The notes under the pieces were generated by a model, which was not told the origin of the DNA, searched no databases, and was given only the letters and a program-made list of their open reading frames with translations. A stretch of 32,429 bases of DNA from Solirubrobacter sp035555675 (GTDB lineage: Bacteria > Actinomycetota > Thermoleophilia > Solirubrobacterales > Solirubrobacteraceae), in NCBI GenBank assembly GCA_035555675.1, contig DATMGH010000118.1:1-32429 (forward strand). The letters are read 5' to 3'. Shown here piece by piece: positions 24,186 through 31,738 of the stretch. Each line of letters opens with the position of its first letter. Within the stretch, counting starts at the first letter, position 1. The position numbers and the translations under genes were made by a program.

Positions 24186-26198
24186 TCAGGCGGCGAGGGC
24201 GAGCGCGGGCTCGCTGAGAAGCTCGCCGTCGGCGCCGACGTGGACGCGGTCGCCGAGCTCGCCGGCCAGGATCGCCCGCGTCAGGGTCTTCTCCAGCGTG
24301 CGCCGGATGTGGCGCTGCAGCGGGCGGGCGCCGTAGGCCTCGTCGAAGCCGTCGCGTGCCAGCTGGGCGACGTAGGCGTCGTCGACGGTCAGCTCGATGC
24401 CGCGCTCGGTCCGCAGCCGGTCGGCGACCCGCGCGACCATGTGCGCGGCGATCCGCTCGACGTGCGCCGGGGTCAGCGCCTCGAACGTCACGATCTCGTC
24501 GATCCGGTTGATGAACTCGGGCAGGAACGCCTGCTTGGCGGCGTCGAGCATCCGGTTGGCCTCGCCCGCCGGCTCGCTCGCGGTGAAGCCGAGCCCGCGC
24601 TTGGCCTTGCCCGCGCCCAGGTTCGACGTCATCACGATCACGGCGTTGGTGAAGTCGACCGTACGGCCCTCGCCGTCGGTCAGCCGCCCGTCGTCCATCA
24701 CCTGCAGCAGCACGTTCCAGACTTCCGGGTGGGCCTTCTCGATCTCGTCCAGCAGGATCACCGAGTACGGCCGCCGGCGCACGGGCTCGGTCAGCTGGCC
24801 GCCGTCGCCGTAGCCGACGTAGCCGGGCGGCGAGCCGATCAGCCGCGCGACCGTGTGCGGCTCGCGGAACTCGGACATGTCGATGCGCACGAGCGCCTTC
24901 TCGGTCGCGAACAGGCGCTCCGCCAGGGCCTTGACCAGCTCGGTCTTGCCGACGCCGGTGGGGCCGAGGAAGAGGAAGCTGCCGAGCGGCCGGTCGCCCT
25001 CGGACAGGCCGACGCGGGCGCGGCGGATCGTGTCCGCGACGACCTCGACGGCGGCGTCCTGGCCGACGACGCGCTGGTGCAGGTCGGCCTCGAGCTCGGT
25101 CAGGCGCTGCAGCTCGCCGGCCATCAGCTCGCCGACCGGGATGCCGGTGCGGGCGGCGACGACCGCGGCGATCTGGGCCTCGCCGACCTGGCTCGGGCCG
25201 GACTCGTCCTCGTGGCGCTTGAGCTCGGCGGCCCGCTCGTAGTCCTCGGCCTGCACGGCGGCGTCGATCTCGGCGCGCACGTCGCGGACGCCGCTCAGGC
25301 GCAGCTTGGCCGCGGCCTGGTCGACCAGGTCGATGGCCTTGTCGGGCAAGTGGTACTCGGTGATGTAGCGGTCGCTCAGACGGGCGGCGCTCTCGAGCGC
25401 GGCGTCGTCGATGAAGACGCCGTGGTGGGTCTCGTAGGCGCCGCGCAGGCCGCGCAGGATCGCGACGGTGTCCTCCACCGACGGCTCCTCGACGGTCACG
25501 GGCGAGAAGCGCCGGGCGAGCGCGGAGTCGCGCTCGATCTTGCGGTACTCGGCCAGCGTGGTCGCGCCGATCACGCGCAGCTCGCCGCGCGCCAGGAGCG
25601 GCTTGAGGATGTTCGCGGCGTCCATCCCGCCCTCGGGCGCACCCGCGCCGAGCACGGTGTGCAGCTCGTCCAGGAATAGGATGATCTTGCCGTCGGACTC
25701 GGCCGCCTCGTTGAGCGCGTCCTTGAAGCGCTTCTCGAACTGGCCGCGGAACTGGGCGCCGGCGACCATGCCGGAGAGGTCGAGCGCGACGATCCGGGTG
25801 CCGTGGAGGGCCTCGGGGACGTCATTGTCGTGGATGCGCAGGGCGAGGCCTTCGGCGATCGCGGTCTTGCCGACGCCGGCTTCGCCGATCAGGACGGCGT
25901 TGTTCTTGCGGCGGCGGGCGAGGATCTCGACGGTCTGCTCGATCTCCTCGGCGCGGCCGATGACGGGGTCGATCCGGCCGTTGGCCGCGTCGGCGGTCAG
26001 GTCGCGGCCGAACTCGTCCAGCGCGCCGGTCTTCTGACCGGGGGCGCCGGCACCGCCGCGTGCCTTGCCGATCTCCGCCGCGCACTGCTCGCAGAGCAGC
26101 GCGGCGCGCCGTTCAGTGCCGTTGGCGAACACCATCCGCATCGCGCCCGGCCGGAGGCCGCAGGCCTGACAGGGCTGGTTATTGAAGATCTCAGTCAC
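24186..26198 (-). CDS. clpE: ClpE-type AAA+ unfoldase, ATP-binding subunit of Clp protease
   Basis: 670 residues, Hsp100 family. The N-terminus is a zinc finger, CX2C-X22-CX2C (Cys10, 13, 36, 39), the hallmark of ClpE; the double Clp_N domain of ClpC/ClpA is absent. AAA domain 1 (about 60-300): Walker A GEAGVGKT (105-112), Walker B LFLDE (174-178). A short UVR-like coiled segment EDYERAAELKRHEDE lies at about 318-332. AAA domain 2 (from 360): Walker A GPTGVGKT (412-419), Walker B LLDE (482-485). The LGF tripeptide (536-538) in KRGLGF is the ClpP-docking loop, so it should feed substrates to ClpP. GTG start; no CtsR or HAIR operator is seen, but a 13-bp palindrome spans the start. Confidence 0.92.
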   Translation of the reverse strand: MTEIFNNQPCQACGLRPGAMRMVFANGTERRAALLCEQCAAEIGKARGGAGAPGQKTGALDEFGRDLTADAANGRIDPVIGRAEEIEQTVEILARRRKNNAVLIGEAGVGKTAIAEGLALRIHDNDVPEALHGTRIVALDLSGMVAGAQFRGQFEKRFKDALNEAAESDGKIILFLDELHTVLGAGAPEGGMDAANILKPLLARGELRVIGATTLAEYRKIERDSALARRFSPVTVEEPSVEDTVAILRGLRGAYETHHGVFIDDAALESAARLSDRYITEYHLPDKAIDLVDQAAAKLRLSGVRDVRAEIDAAVQAEDYERAAELKRHEDESGPSQVGEAQIAAVVAARTGIPVGELMAGELQRLTELEADLHQRVVGQDAAVEVVADTIRRARVGLSEGDRPLGSFLFLGPTGVGKTELVKALAERLFATEKALVRIDMSEFREPHTVARLIGSPPGYVGYGDGGQLTEPVRRRPYSVILLDEIEKAHPEVWNVLLQVMDDGRLTDGEGRTVDFTNAVIVMTSNLGAGKAKRGLGFTASEPAGEANRMLDAAKQAFLPEFINRIDEIVTFEALTPAHVERIAAHMVARVADRLRTERGIELTVDDAYVAQLARDGFDEAYGARPLQRHIRRTLEKTLTRAILAGELGDRVHVGADGELLSEPALALAA

Positions 26199-26205
26199 AG
26201 TGACT
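26193..26205. promoter_or_regulatory. 13-bp palindrome at the clpE-like start codon
   Basis: AGTCAC-A-GTGACT, a perfect 6-1-6 dyad, covers the GTG start of the unfoldase gene and lies in the 70-bp divergent region with the persulfide dioxygenase gene. A minus-strand TACCAT hexamer 10 nt upstream of the GTG may be the -10. Operator function is inference. Confidence 0.35.
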
Positions 26206-26255
26206 TAGATGGTAGCGACGGTGGTTGCGCATGCAATGTGATGGTCCGCACGGTG

Positions 26256-26261
26256 TAGGGT
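26256..26261 (+). promoter_or_regulatory. -10 element of persulfide dioxygenase gene (leaderless)
   Basis: TAGGGT with 7 nt to the GTG at 26269; no Shine-Dalgarno sequence. Confidence 0.45.
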
Positions 26262-26268
26262 TGGCGGC

Positions 26269-27639
26269 GTGATCTTCAGGCAGATCGTCCACGAGGACCT
26301 CGGGTGCGCGTCGTACGTGGTCGGTGATGCGGACGCCGGCGTGGCCGCGGTCGTGGATCCGCGGCTCGACATCGAGGAGTACCTGCGGCTGGCGCGGTAT
26401 CTGGGCGTGTCGATCGAGCACGTGCTCGAGACGCACAACCACGCCGACCACGTGAGCGGGCACGGGCGGCTCGCGGCCGCGACGGGGGCGGTGATCCACG
26501 TGAACGAGATCGCGCGCGCGGAGTATCCGCACGCCGCGTTCAGCGATGGCTGGGAGCTGGCGTTGGGGAGCGTGCGCGTGCGGGCGCTGCACACGCCGGG
26601 GCACCGGCCGGAGCACACGGCGTTCGTGTTGACCGACCTGGCGCGCGGCGAGGAGCCGTGGGCGGTGTTGACCGGCGACTCGCTGTTCGTGGGGGACATC
26701 GCGCGGCCGGATCTGGCGGTCGAGAAGGAGGAGGGCGCGCGCGGGATCTTCGGGTCGCTGGCCGCGCTGCTGTCGCTCGGCGACGACGTGGAGGTGTGGC
26801 CCGGGCACCTGGGCGGGTCGCTGTGCGGCGGGCCGTCGATGGATCTGAAGGTGTCGTCCACGATCGGGTACGAGCGGCGGCACAACCCGCTGCTGGGGGT
26901 GACCCCGGTCGATGCGTTCGTCGCGCGCGCCGTGGCCGGGCTGCGGCCGCAGCCGCCGAACTTCCAGGCGATCGTGGCGATGAACCGGGGGCCGCTCGAG
27001 CGCCGGCCGCTGGACGCGGAGCCGCTGACGCCGCGCCAGGTGTCGCAGACGAGCGCGCCGGTGATCGACGTGCGCACCGCGCTGCAGTTCGACGAGGCGC
27101 ACATCCCGGGCGCGATCTCCAACACGGTCCTGCAGGCGGGGTTCGGCACGCGGCTGGCCTGGATCGCGGGGCCCGAGCAGCCGGTCGTGCTCGTGGGACG
27201 CGACGACGCGGACGCGCTGCGGGCGGTCGAGCTCGCGGCCGCCGTGGGCGTGCGGCGCATCGAGGGGTACCTCGCGGGCGGGATGACGAGCTGGCGCGAG
27301 GAGCGGCTGCCGACGTCCTCGATCGCGCGGTTGACGGTGGCGGAGCTGCACGAGCGCGCGGGCGCGGACCGCGACGCCCTCCAGATCATCGACGTGCGCG
27401 AGCGCGACGAGTGGGCGGCCGGACGCATCCCGGGCTCGGTGCACACGCCGTACCACGACATCCGGACCGTGCCGGACGGCGTCGACGCGCAGCGGCCGGT
27501 CGCGGTGATCTGTGCGTCCGGCCAGCGCGCGGCGGTTGGCGCCTCGCTGCTGCAGCGCTTCGGCGCGCGCGACGTGTTCCACGTGGTCGACGGCGGCGTC
27601 GGCACGTGGGAGCGCGCGGGCTGGCCGATCGAGCGCTGA
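26269..27639 (+). CDS. Persulfide dioxygenase-rhodanese fusion (MBL fold + two rhodanese domains)
   Basis: 456 residues. Residues 1-245 are a metallo-beta-lactamase domain of the ETHE1 persulfide dioxygenase group: HNHADH (56-61), His112, Asp137 and His180 supply the iron-binding and fold residues. Residues 255-345 form a first rhodanese-like domain in which the active-site Cys is missing (loop reads LVGRDDAD). Residues 355-456 form a second rhodanese domain with Cys415 in CASGQR. Same plan as CstB of Staphylococcus, which oxidises low-molecular-weight persulfides and yields thiosulfate. Predicted role: cytosolic sulfide/persulfide detoxification. No CsoR/CstR-like repressor or quinone reductase is in the window. 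Divergent from the ClpE-type gene; followed immediately by a 57-bp repeat array. Confidence 0.92.
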   Translation: MIFRQIVHEDLGCASYVVGDADAGVAAVVDPRLDIEEYLRLARYLGVSIEHVLETHNHADHVSGHGRLAAATGAVIHVNEIARAEYPHAAFSDGWELALGSVRVRALHTPGHRPEHTAFVLTDLARGEEPWAVLTGDSLFVGDIARPDLAVEKEEGARGIFGSLAALLSLGDDVEVWPGHLGGSLCGGPSMDLKVSSTIGYERRHNPLLGVTPVDAFVARAVAGLRPQPPNFQAIVAMNRGPLERRPLDAEPLTPRQVSQTSAPVIDVRTALQFDEAHIPGAISNTVLQAGFGTRLAWIAGPEQPVVLVGRDDADALRAVELAAAVGVRRIEGYLAGGMTSWREERLPTSSIARLTVAELHERAGADRDALQIIDVRERDEWAAGRIPGSVHTPYHDIRTVPDGVDAQRPVAVICASGQRAAVGASLLQRFGARDVFHVVDGGVGTWERAGWPIER

Positions 27640-27640
27640 C

Positions 27641-27826
27641 GCGGGCGGCTCGGTACGCGGGCTGAGTGCTCGCGGCCGGCGTTCGTCCTGTGTTGCCGCG
27701 GGCGGCTCGGCGCGCGGGAGGGGTGCTCGCCGCCGGCGTTCGTCCTGCGTTGCCGCGGGCGGCTCGGTACGCGGGCTGAGTGCTCGCGGCCGGCGTTCGT
27801 CCTGTGTTGCCGCGGGCGGCTCGCCG
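27641..27826. repeat. 57-bp tandem repeat array (3 units plus partial)
   Basis: The marker GCGGGCGGCT starts at 27641, 27698, 27755 and 27812, exactly 57 bp apart. Units 1 and 3 are almost identical; unit 2 differs in its middle. The array starts 2 nt after the dioxygenase stop codon and ends about 30 nt before the next start codon, filling the intergenic gap. Confidence 0.9.
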
Positions 27827-27842
27827 GCGGCGTGAGGTGCGC

Positions 27843-27848
27843 TAGCGT
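27843..27848 (+). promoter_or_regulatory. -10 element of phosphorylase-like gene (leaderless)
   Basis: TAGCGT with 8 nt to the ATG at 27857, just downstream of the 57-bp array. Confidence 0.45.
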
Positions 27849-27856
27849 CAGCGGGC

Positions 27857-29578
27857 ATGGCCGTTCCCCGCCTCCGCGTGCCCACCGTGCCGGACGCGAC
27901 GTTGCGGCAGGCCTCCGATGAGGTCGAGCTCTACCACCGCACGTACACGACCCTGCTGCGGTCGTCGGGCGAGACGCTGCTGCGGGTGCTCGAGCCGTCG
28001 CACGCGGCGATGAGCTCGAGCCTGCACTCGCTCGCGAGCGACCCGGAGTCCCCCGACCTCGGCGCGTTCCTGTACGCGCTGCGGCGGCTGCCGGCGTCGA
28101 TCTGGCAGGCGAGCGTGATCGTCGTCGGGCAGGAGTCCGAAGCGTTCGCGCGCGCCGGGATCGGGCGCATCGAGGACTGGGTCCCGGTCGAGGCGCCGGC
28201 GCGGCGGCGTCGCTGGTACGACTCCGGCCGCGGGACGCTCGCGGTCCTGCTCGCGTCCACGTCGGACCTCGACGACGCGATCCCGACGCTCGTCGCCTAC
28301 CAGCTCGAGTGGAACAAGCTGCACGCGCTGCTGCGCGGCGCCGACCTGCCCGCGGACCCGGACCCGCTCGAGCTGGCCGAGATGATCGGCGGCTCCGAGG
28401 AGGATTGGACGCGCGTGCGCGAGGCGTGGCCGGACGGGCTCGGCGCGTTCATCGGCGAGGTGCGCGAGCGCAAGCTCAACCTGCGGCTGCGGATGCTCGG
28501 GGGCTCGCAGTCCGGCTACGCGCGGCTGACGCGGCGCTGGTGGGCGCCGATCCGGGCGACGCTGACCGATCGCGGGCTGTCGGACCGGCCGATGTACTTC
28601 GTGTCCTCCAACACCCACTCGCTGGTCAATCTGCTCACGCGCCGGGCGGGAGCGAGCGAGGAGGACATCGTCGCCTTCGTCGAAGCGGACGGGCCGGACT
28701 ACCTGACCGAGGAGCTCGAGCGCTTTCGCACCGGGCGCACCGAGGGGTCCTGGGAGAACTTCCTCTACTACGGCGCGCGCCTGTACTACGCGGCGCAGCC
28801 GGAGGACGGCCCGGCATGGCAGCGCCGGCGCTCGCACGAGCGTGAGCTCGGCGTCACCCACCTGTCCTCCCGCACCGGGCTGCGCGTGAGCGCGCAGGTG
28901 ATGGAGCTGGCGAAGCTCGACCCGGCGGGGCTCGACTCGCGGCTCGGGCCCGTGGACGGCGAGCGGCTGGCGCGGGCGCCGGGCGTGATCGTGAACATCG
29001 AGTACCCGCTCGGCCTGGCCGCCTACAACATCCTGCGCGAGATCACCACCGCGCACGACACCCTGCGCGGCGTCTACGTGCTCGGCAAGGCGGCGACGCT
29101 CAACGCGGACGTCGGCGACGTGCTGATCTCGGGCGTCATCCACGACGAGCACTCGGGCTCGACCTACTGGCTGGACAACGCGTTCTCGTTCGACGACATC
29201 GCGCCGTACCTGGTGTTCGGCTCGGGGCTCGACAACCAGCGCGCGGTCACGGTGAAGTCGACGTTCCTGCAGAACCGCAGCTACCTCGACTTCTACTACC
29301 GCGAGGCGTACACGGTGGTCGAGATGGAGGCCGGGCCGTTCTGCAACGCGGTCTACGAGATCGCCGACGCGGACCGCTACCCGCAAGGCGAGGCCGTCAA
29401 CTTCGCAAAGCTGCCGATCGACCTCGGGATCATTCACTACGCGTCCGACACGCCGTACACGCAGGCGCGCACGCTCGGCGCGCGCGGGCTCTCCTACTAC
29501 GGCATGGACTCGACGTACGCGTCCTCGGTCGCGATCATGCGCCGGATCCTCGCGCTCGAAGGGCTCTACGACGACTGA
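27857..29578 (+). CDS. Uncharacterised two-part protein with nucleoside-phosphorylase-like C-terminus
   Basis: 573 residues, no signal peptide or membrane span. Residues 1-340 are a mainly helical, acidic region that I do not recognise; conserved-looking aromatic patches include RRWYDSGRG (118-126), YQLEWNKLH (148-156) and NFLYYGARLYYA (301-312). Residues from about 375 look like a PNP/UDP-phosphorylase (MTA/SAH nucleosidase) fold: VYVLGKAATLNADVGDVLIS (407-426) resembles the GD strand region, VVEMEAGPF (487-495) matches the substrate-binding (V/E)MEA motif, and HYASDTPY (527-534) resembles the catalytic SD site. If active it would act on a nucleoside or nucleotide base; this is inference. 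The 3' end overlaps the AbiEi/DUF559 gene by 13 nt on the other strand. Confidence 0.8.
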   Translation: MAVPRLRVPTVPDATLRQASDEVELYHRTYTTLLRSSGETLLRVLEPSHAAMSSSLHSLASDPESPDLGAFLYALRRLPASIWQASVIVVGQESEAFARAGIGRIEDWVPVEAPARRRRWYDSGRGTLAVLLASTSDLDDAIPTLVAYQLEWNKLHALLRGADLPADPDPLELAEMIGGSEEDWTRVREAWPDGLGAFIGEVRERKLNLRLRMLGGSQSGYARLTRRWWAPIRATLTDRGLSDRPMYFVSSNTHSLVNLLTRRAGASEEDIVAFVEADGPDYLTEELERFRTGRTEGSWENFLYYGARLYYAAQPEDGPAWQRRRSHERELGVTHLSSRTGLRVSAQVMELAKLDPAGLDSRLGPVDGERLARAPGVIVNIEYPLGLAAYNILREITTAHDTLRGVYVLGKAATLNADVGDVLISGVIHDEHSGSTYWLDNAFSFDDIAPYLVFGSGLDNQRAVTVKSTFLQNRSYLDFYYREAYTVVEMEAGPFCNAVYEIADADRYPQGEAVNFAKLPIDLGIIHYASDTPYTQARTLGARGLSYYGMDSTYASSVAIMRRILALEGLYDD

Positions 29579-30477
29579 CACGGCAGGTGCCTCCCGAGCT
29601 CGTCGATCATGCGCTCGACGTCCTGGAAGCGCAGGACGGTCCAGCCGGCGGCGCGGAGGGTCTGGTCGCGGTGGGCATCGGCGCGGCGGTTGGGCGGGCG
29701 CGCGTGACCGGGCCCGTCGAGCTCGACCACGAGCCGGTGCTCCGGCCACTGGAGGTCGACTTCGAACCCGAGGAGCTTCGCGTTGACCACCGGATCCGGG
29801 AGGCTTGACGCCTTCAGGGCCTTGACGGCGGTGACCTCCAGGCCGCTGCGGGTGCCGGCGCTGCCGGACAGATAGAGGCGCAGTGCGGCCTCGAGCACGT
29901 CCAGGTTGCGGCGGCCGTTCGCGCGCTCGATCGCCTGGCGCGTCGCGGCGAGGCTGAAGCGGCTCCGGAACGCGGCTTCCTTGATCACGTTCGCCAGCTC
30001 CTCGGCGATGAGCGCGTCGGTCAGGTCGACGAGCGTGCGCGCGACGGTCGTGATCGGGACGCCGCGGTGGACGACGACGTCGAGCGGCCGCAGGGTCCGG
30101 ACGGCGTGGACACGGACACCGGGGACCGAGCGTCGGCCCGGCGCGATCACGTCGATCGCCTCGGCGCGGCGGCGTATGCGCCAGTGCTCCGCGGCGGCCG
30201 CGCCGCCCAGCGCGGCGCCGTCGCCCGCCGCGAGCACGGCGGCGAGGAACTGCGCGTCGCGGGATAGGACGGCGTGGCCGACGGCGTAGACGCCGCGGTG
30301 CACGCGGTGAAGGGCGCGGCGCCGGACGCGGGCTGCGATGCCGTTGCGGCTCAGCCCCGCGCGTATGAGCTGCTTGGCGGTGACGAGCCCGTGCTGGCGA
30401 GCGGCGAGGGCGGCGATCACGCGGTCCGTGGGGGGTGAGGCGAGTTTGTCACCTGTGGGGGTACGTACTTGAGGCAC
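29566..30477 (-). CDS. AbiEi-like winged-helix protein with DUF559 endonuclease-like domain
   Basis: 303 residues. The N-terminal region (about 15-70) is an AbiEi-type winged helix (VIAALAARQHGLVTAKQLI, then RRALHRVHRGVYAVG). The middle (85-200) fits the AbiEi antitoxin body (ITTVARTLVDLTDAL). The C-terminus (about 215-300) is DUF559, a Vsr/restriction-endonuclease-like fold: GFEVDLQWPEHRLVVELDG with Asp241 and Glu252/Asp254, then RRDQTL-like and GWTVLRF. Such proteins are widespread in actinobacteria, and their function is not settled; no AbiEii toxin gene is adjacent. GTG start at 30477; a later in-frame GTG (before IAALAARQ) is possible. It overlaps the phosphorylase-like gene tail to tail. 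Confidence 0.82.
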   Translation of the reverse strand: MPQVRTPTGDKLASPPTDRVIAALAARQHGLVTAKQLIRAGLSRNGIAARVRRRALHRVHRGVYAVGHAVLSRDAQFLAAVLAAGDGAALGGAAAAEHWRIRRRAEAIDVIAPGRRSVPGVRVHAVRTLRPLDVVVHRGVPITTVARTLVDLTDALIAEELANVIKEAAFRSRFSLAATRQAIERANGRRNLDVLEAALRLYLSGSAGTRSGLEVTAVKALKASSLPDPVVNAKLLGFEVDLQWPEHRLVVELDGPGHARPPNRRADAHRDQTLRAAGWTVLRFQDVERMIDELGRHLPCQSS

Positions 30478-30539
30478 CCCCCGATCATCCGTCCGGGCGC
30501 TGTGACGGATCTAGACGAGATCGTTACAACTTCGTGCCA

Positions 30540-30767
30540 ATGGTGTTGCGAATCTCACTCGCGCTCTGGCTCGCGTTCATGGTGCTGCTGGTGGTGGAGG
30601 GCGCGTGGCTGATCGCGGCGATCGCGGCCGTGATGCTCGGGCTGCGCGTGTACAGCCTGCGGTTCCGGCGTCGCCCGCGACCGGCGCCGCCGCTTCCCGT
30701 CACGCCGTCGAACCCGGCCGTGTTCGACGTCGCGCGCGATCGGCCCCGCGGGCGCCGCCGTCGCTGA
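30540..30767 (+). CDS. Small two-span membrane protein (75 aa)
   Basis: 75 residues: two adjacent hydrophobic helices (about 4-20 and 22-38), then a basic Pro/Arg-rich cytoplasmic tail (RFRRRPRPAPPLP and RPRGRRRR). The ATG at 30540 is preferred to upstream in-frame codons because these would add a Cys/Arg-rich head overlapping the divergent gene. A TACAAC hexamer lies near the ATG. Family unrecognised. Its TGA stop abuts the TGA stop of the convergent phosphoesterase (TGATCA) with no base between. Confidence 0.65.
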   Translation: MVLRISLALWLAFMVLLVVEGAWLIAAIAAVMLGLRVYSLRFRRRPRPAPPLPVTPSNPAVFDVARDRPRGRRRR

Positions 30768-31586
30768 TCACCCGCGGAGCGTGAGCACGAGGACTTCGGG
30801 CGGGGCGAAGAGGCGGATCGGCAGGCCGCTGGTGCCGATGCCGCTGGTCACGATCAGGTGCCGGCCGTGCTCGACGATGTGCCCGCGCGCGTACCGCTCG
30901 CCGTAGTAGGACGGCAGCAGCGGGCGGCGGAGAAGCGGGATCGCGACCTGGCCGCCGTGCGTGTGGCCGGAAAGCGTCAGCGAGACGCGGCTCGGGACGC
31001 CCGCGAACATGTCCGGGTCGTGCGCGAGCAGGATCGTCGGGGCGCCGGGCGGGATGGTCGCGAGCGTCGCGTCCACGCGCGGGCGCCGGTAGCGGAGGTC
31101 GGCCAGGCCGGCGACCCAGAACGACCCGCCGCGGGCGTGGAGCTCGACCGCGCGGTTCTCGAGCACGGTGATTCCCGCCGCCGACAGTGCGCGCCACATG
31201 CGGTCGCCGTTGTCGTGCCAGTCGTGGTTGCCGAGCACGGCGAGCGTCCCGAGCGGCGCGCGCAGCCGGGCGAGCTCGGCCGCGATGCGCTCGGGCGCGA
31301 GCCGATGTCGCCAGACCTGGCTCGCGTCGAGGTAGTCGCCGAGCAGGAGGTGGACGTCCGGTTCGCGCGCGTTGAGCGCGTCGACGACGCGGCGGACGGC
31401 CTTGAGACCCGCGTGGGGAACGCCGGCGTGGAGGTCCGACAGCACGCCGGCCCGGAGCCCGGACAGCTCGGTGGGCCAGTGGGGGAGCGTGAGGTCGACG
31501 TCGCGGACGACGAGCCGGCGAGGCTCGAACCACGCGGCGTAGGCGAGCGCGGCGAGGGCGGGGACGAGGACGCGGCGGCGGATCAT
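30768..31586 (-). CDS. YkuE-like metallophosphoesterase
   Basis: 272 residues. An N-terminal hydrophobic segment (7-20) anchors or exports the protein. Calcineurin-like dinuclear-metal motifs: SDLHAG (50-55; Asp51, His53), GDYLD (83-87; Asp84), GNHDW (119-123; Asn120, His121), AHDPD (188-192; His189) and SGHTHGGQ (207-214; His208, His210). The set matches the YkuE group of membrane-associated phosphoesterases; the substrate in this organism is unknown (phospholipid head group or pyrophosphate bonds are family possibilities). I start at the ATG before IRRRVLVPALAALA; the long open frame upstream is encoded by a 30-bp repeat array and is not typical. No Shine-Dalgarno is evident. Confidence 0.9.
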   Translation of the reverse strand: MIRRRVLVPALAALAYAAWFEPRRLVVRDVDLTLPHWPTELSGLRAGVLSDLHAGVPHAGLKAVRRVVDALNAREPDVHLLLGDYLDASQVWRHRLAPERIAAELARLRAPLGTLAVLGNHDWHDNGDRMWRALSAAGITVLENRAVELHARGGSFWVAGLADLRYRRPRVDATLATIPPGAPTILLAHDPDMFAGVPSRVSLTLSGHTHGGQVAIPLLRRPLLPSYYGERYARGHIVEHGRHLIVTSGIGTSGLPIRLFAPPEVLVLTLRG

Positions 31587-31624
31587 CGGGCGGGTCCGGC
31601 GAGTCCTGGGCGCCGGGGCGCAGT

Positions 31625-31738
31625 GGTCGTCGGACGAGGGCGCCGTCGCGGGCGTCGGGGTACGGCGGTCATCGGACGCGGGTGTCGCGGCGCGGCGGTC
31701 ATCGGACGCGGGTGTCGGGGCGCGGCGGTCATCGGGCG
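31625..31738. repeat. 30-bp tandem repeat array between kinase and phosphoesterase
   Basis: GTCATCGGACGCGGGTGTCG-type units start at 31668, 31698 and 31728 (30-bp spacing), with a diverged copy near 31626. The last copy covers the kinase stop codon (31729-31731). The phosphoesterase start (CATCGGGCG on the plus strand) resembles the same unit. Confidence 0.75.

Noticed and set aside
27512..27835. Repeat-encoded plus-strand frame after the dioxygenase gene
   Set aside because: It overlaps the dioxygenase coding end in another frame and otherwise only translates the 57-bp array.
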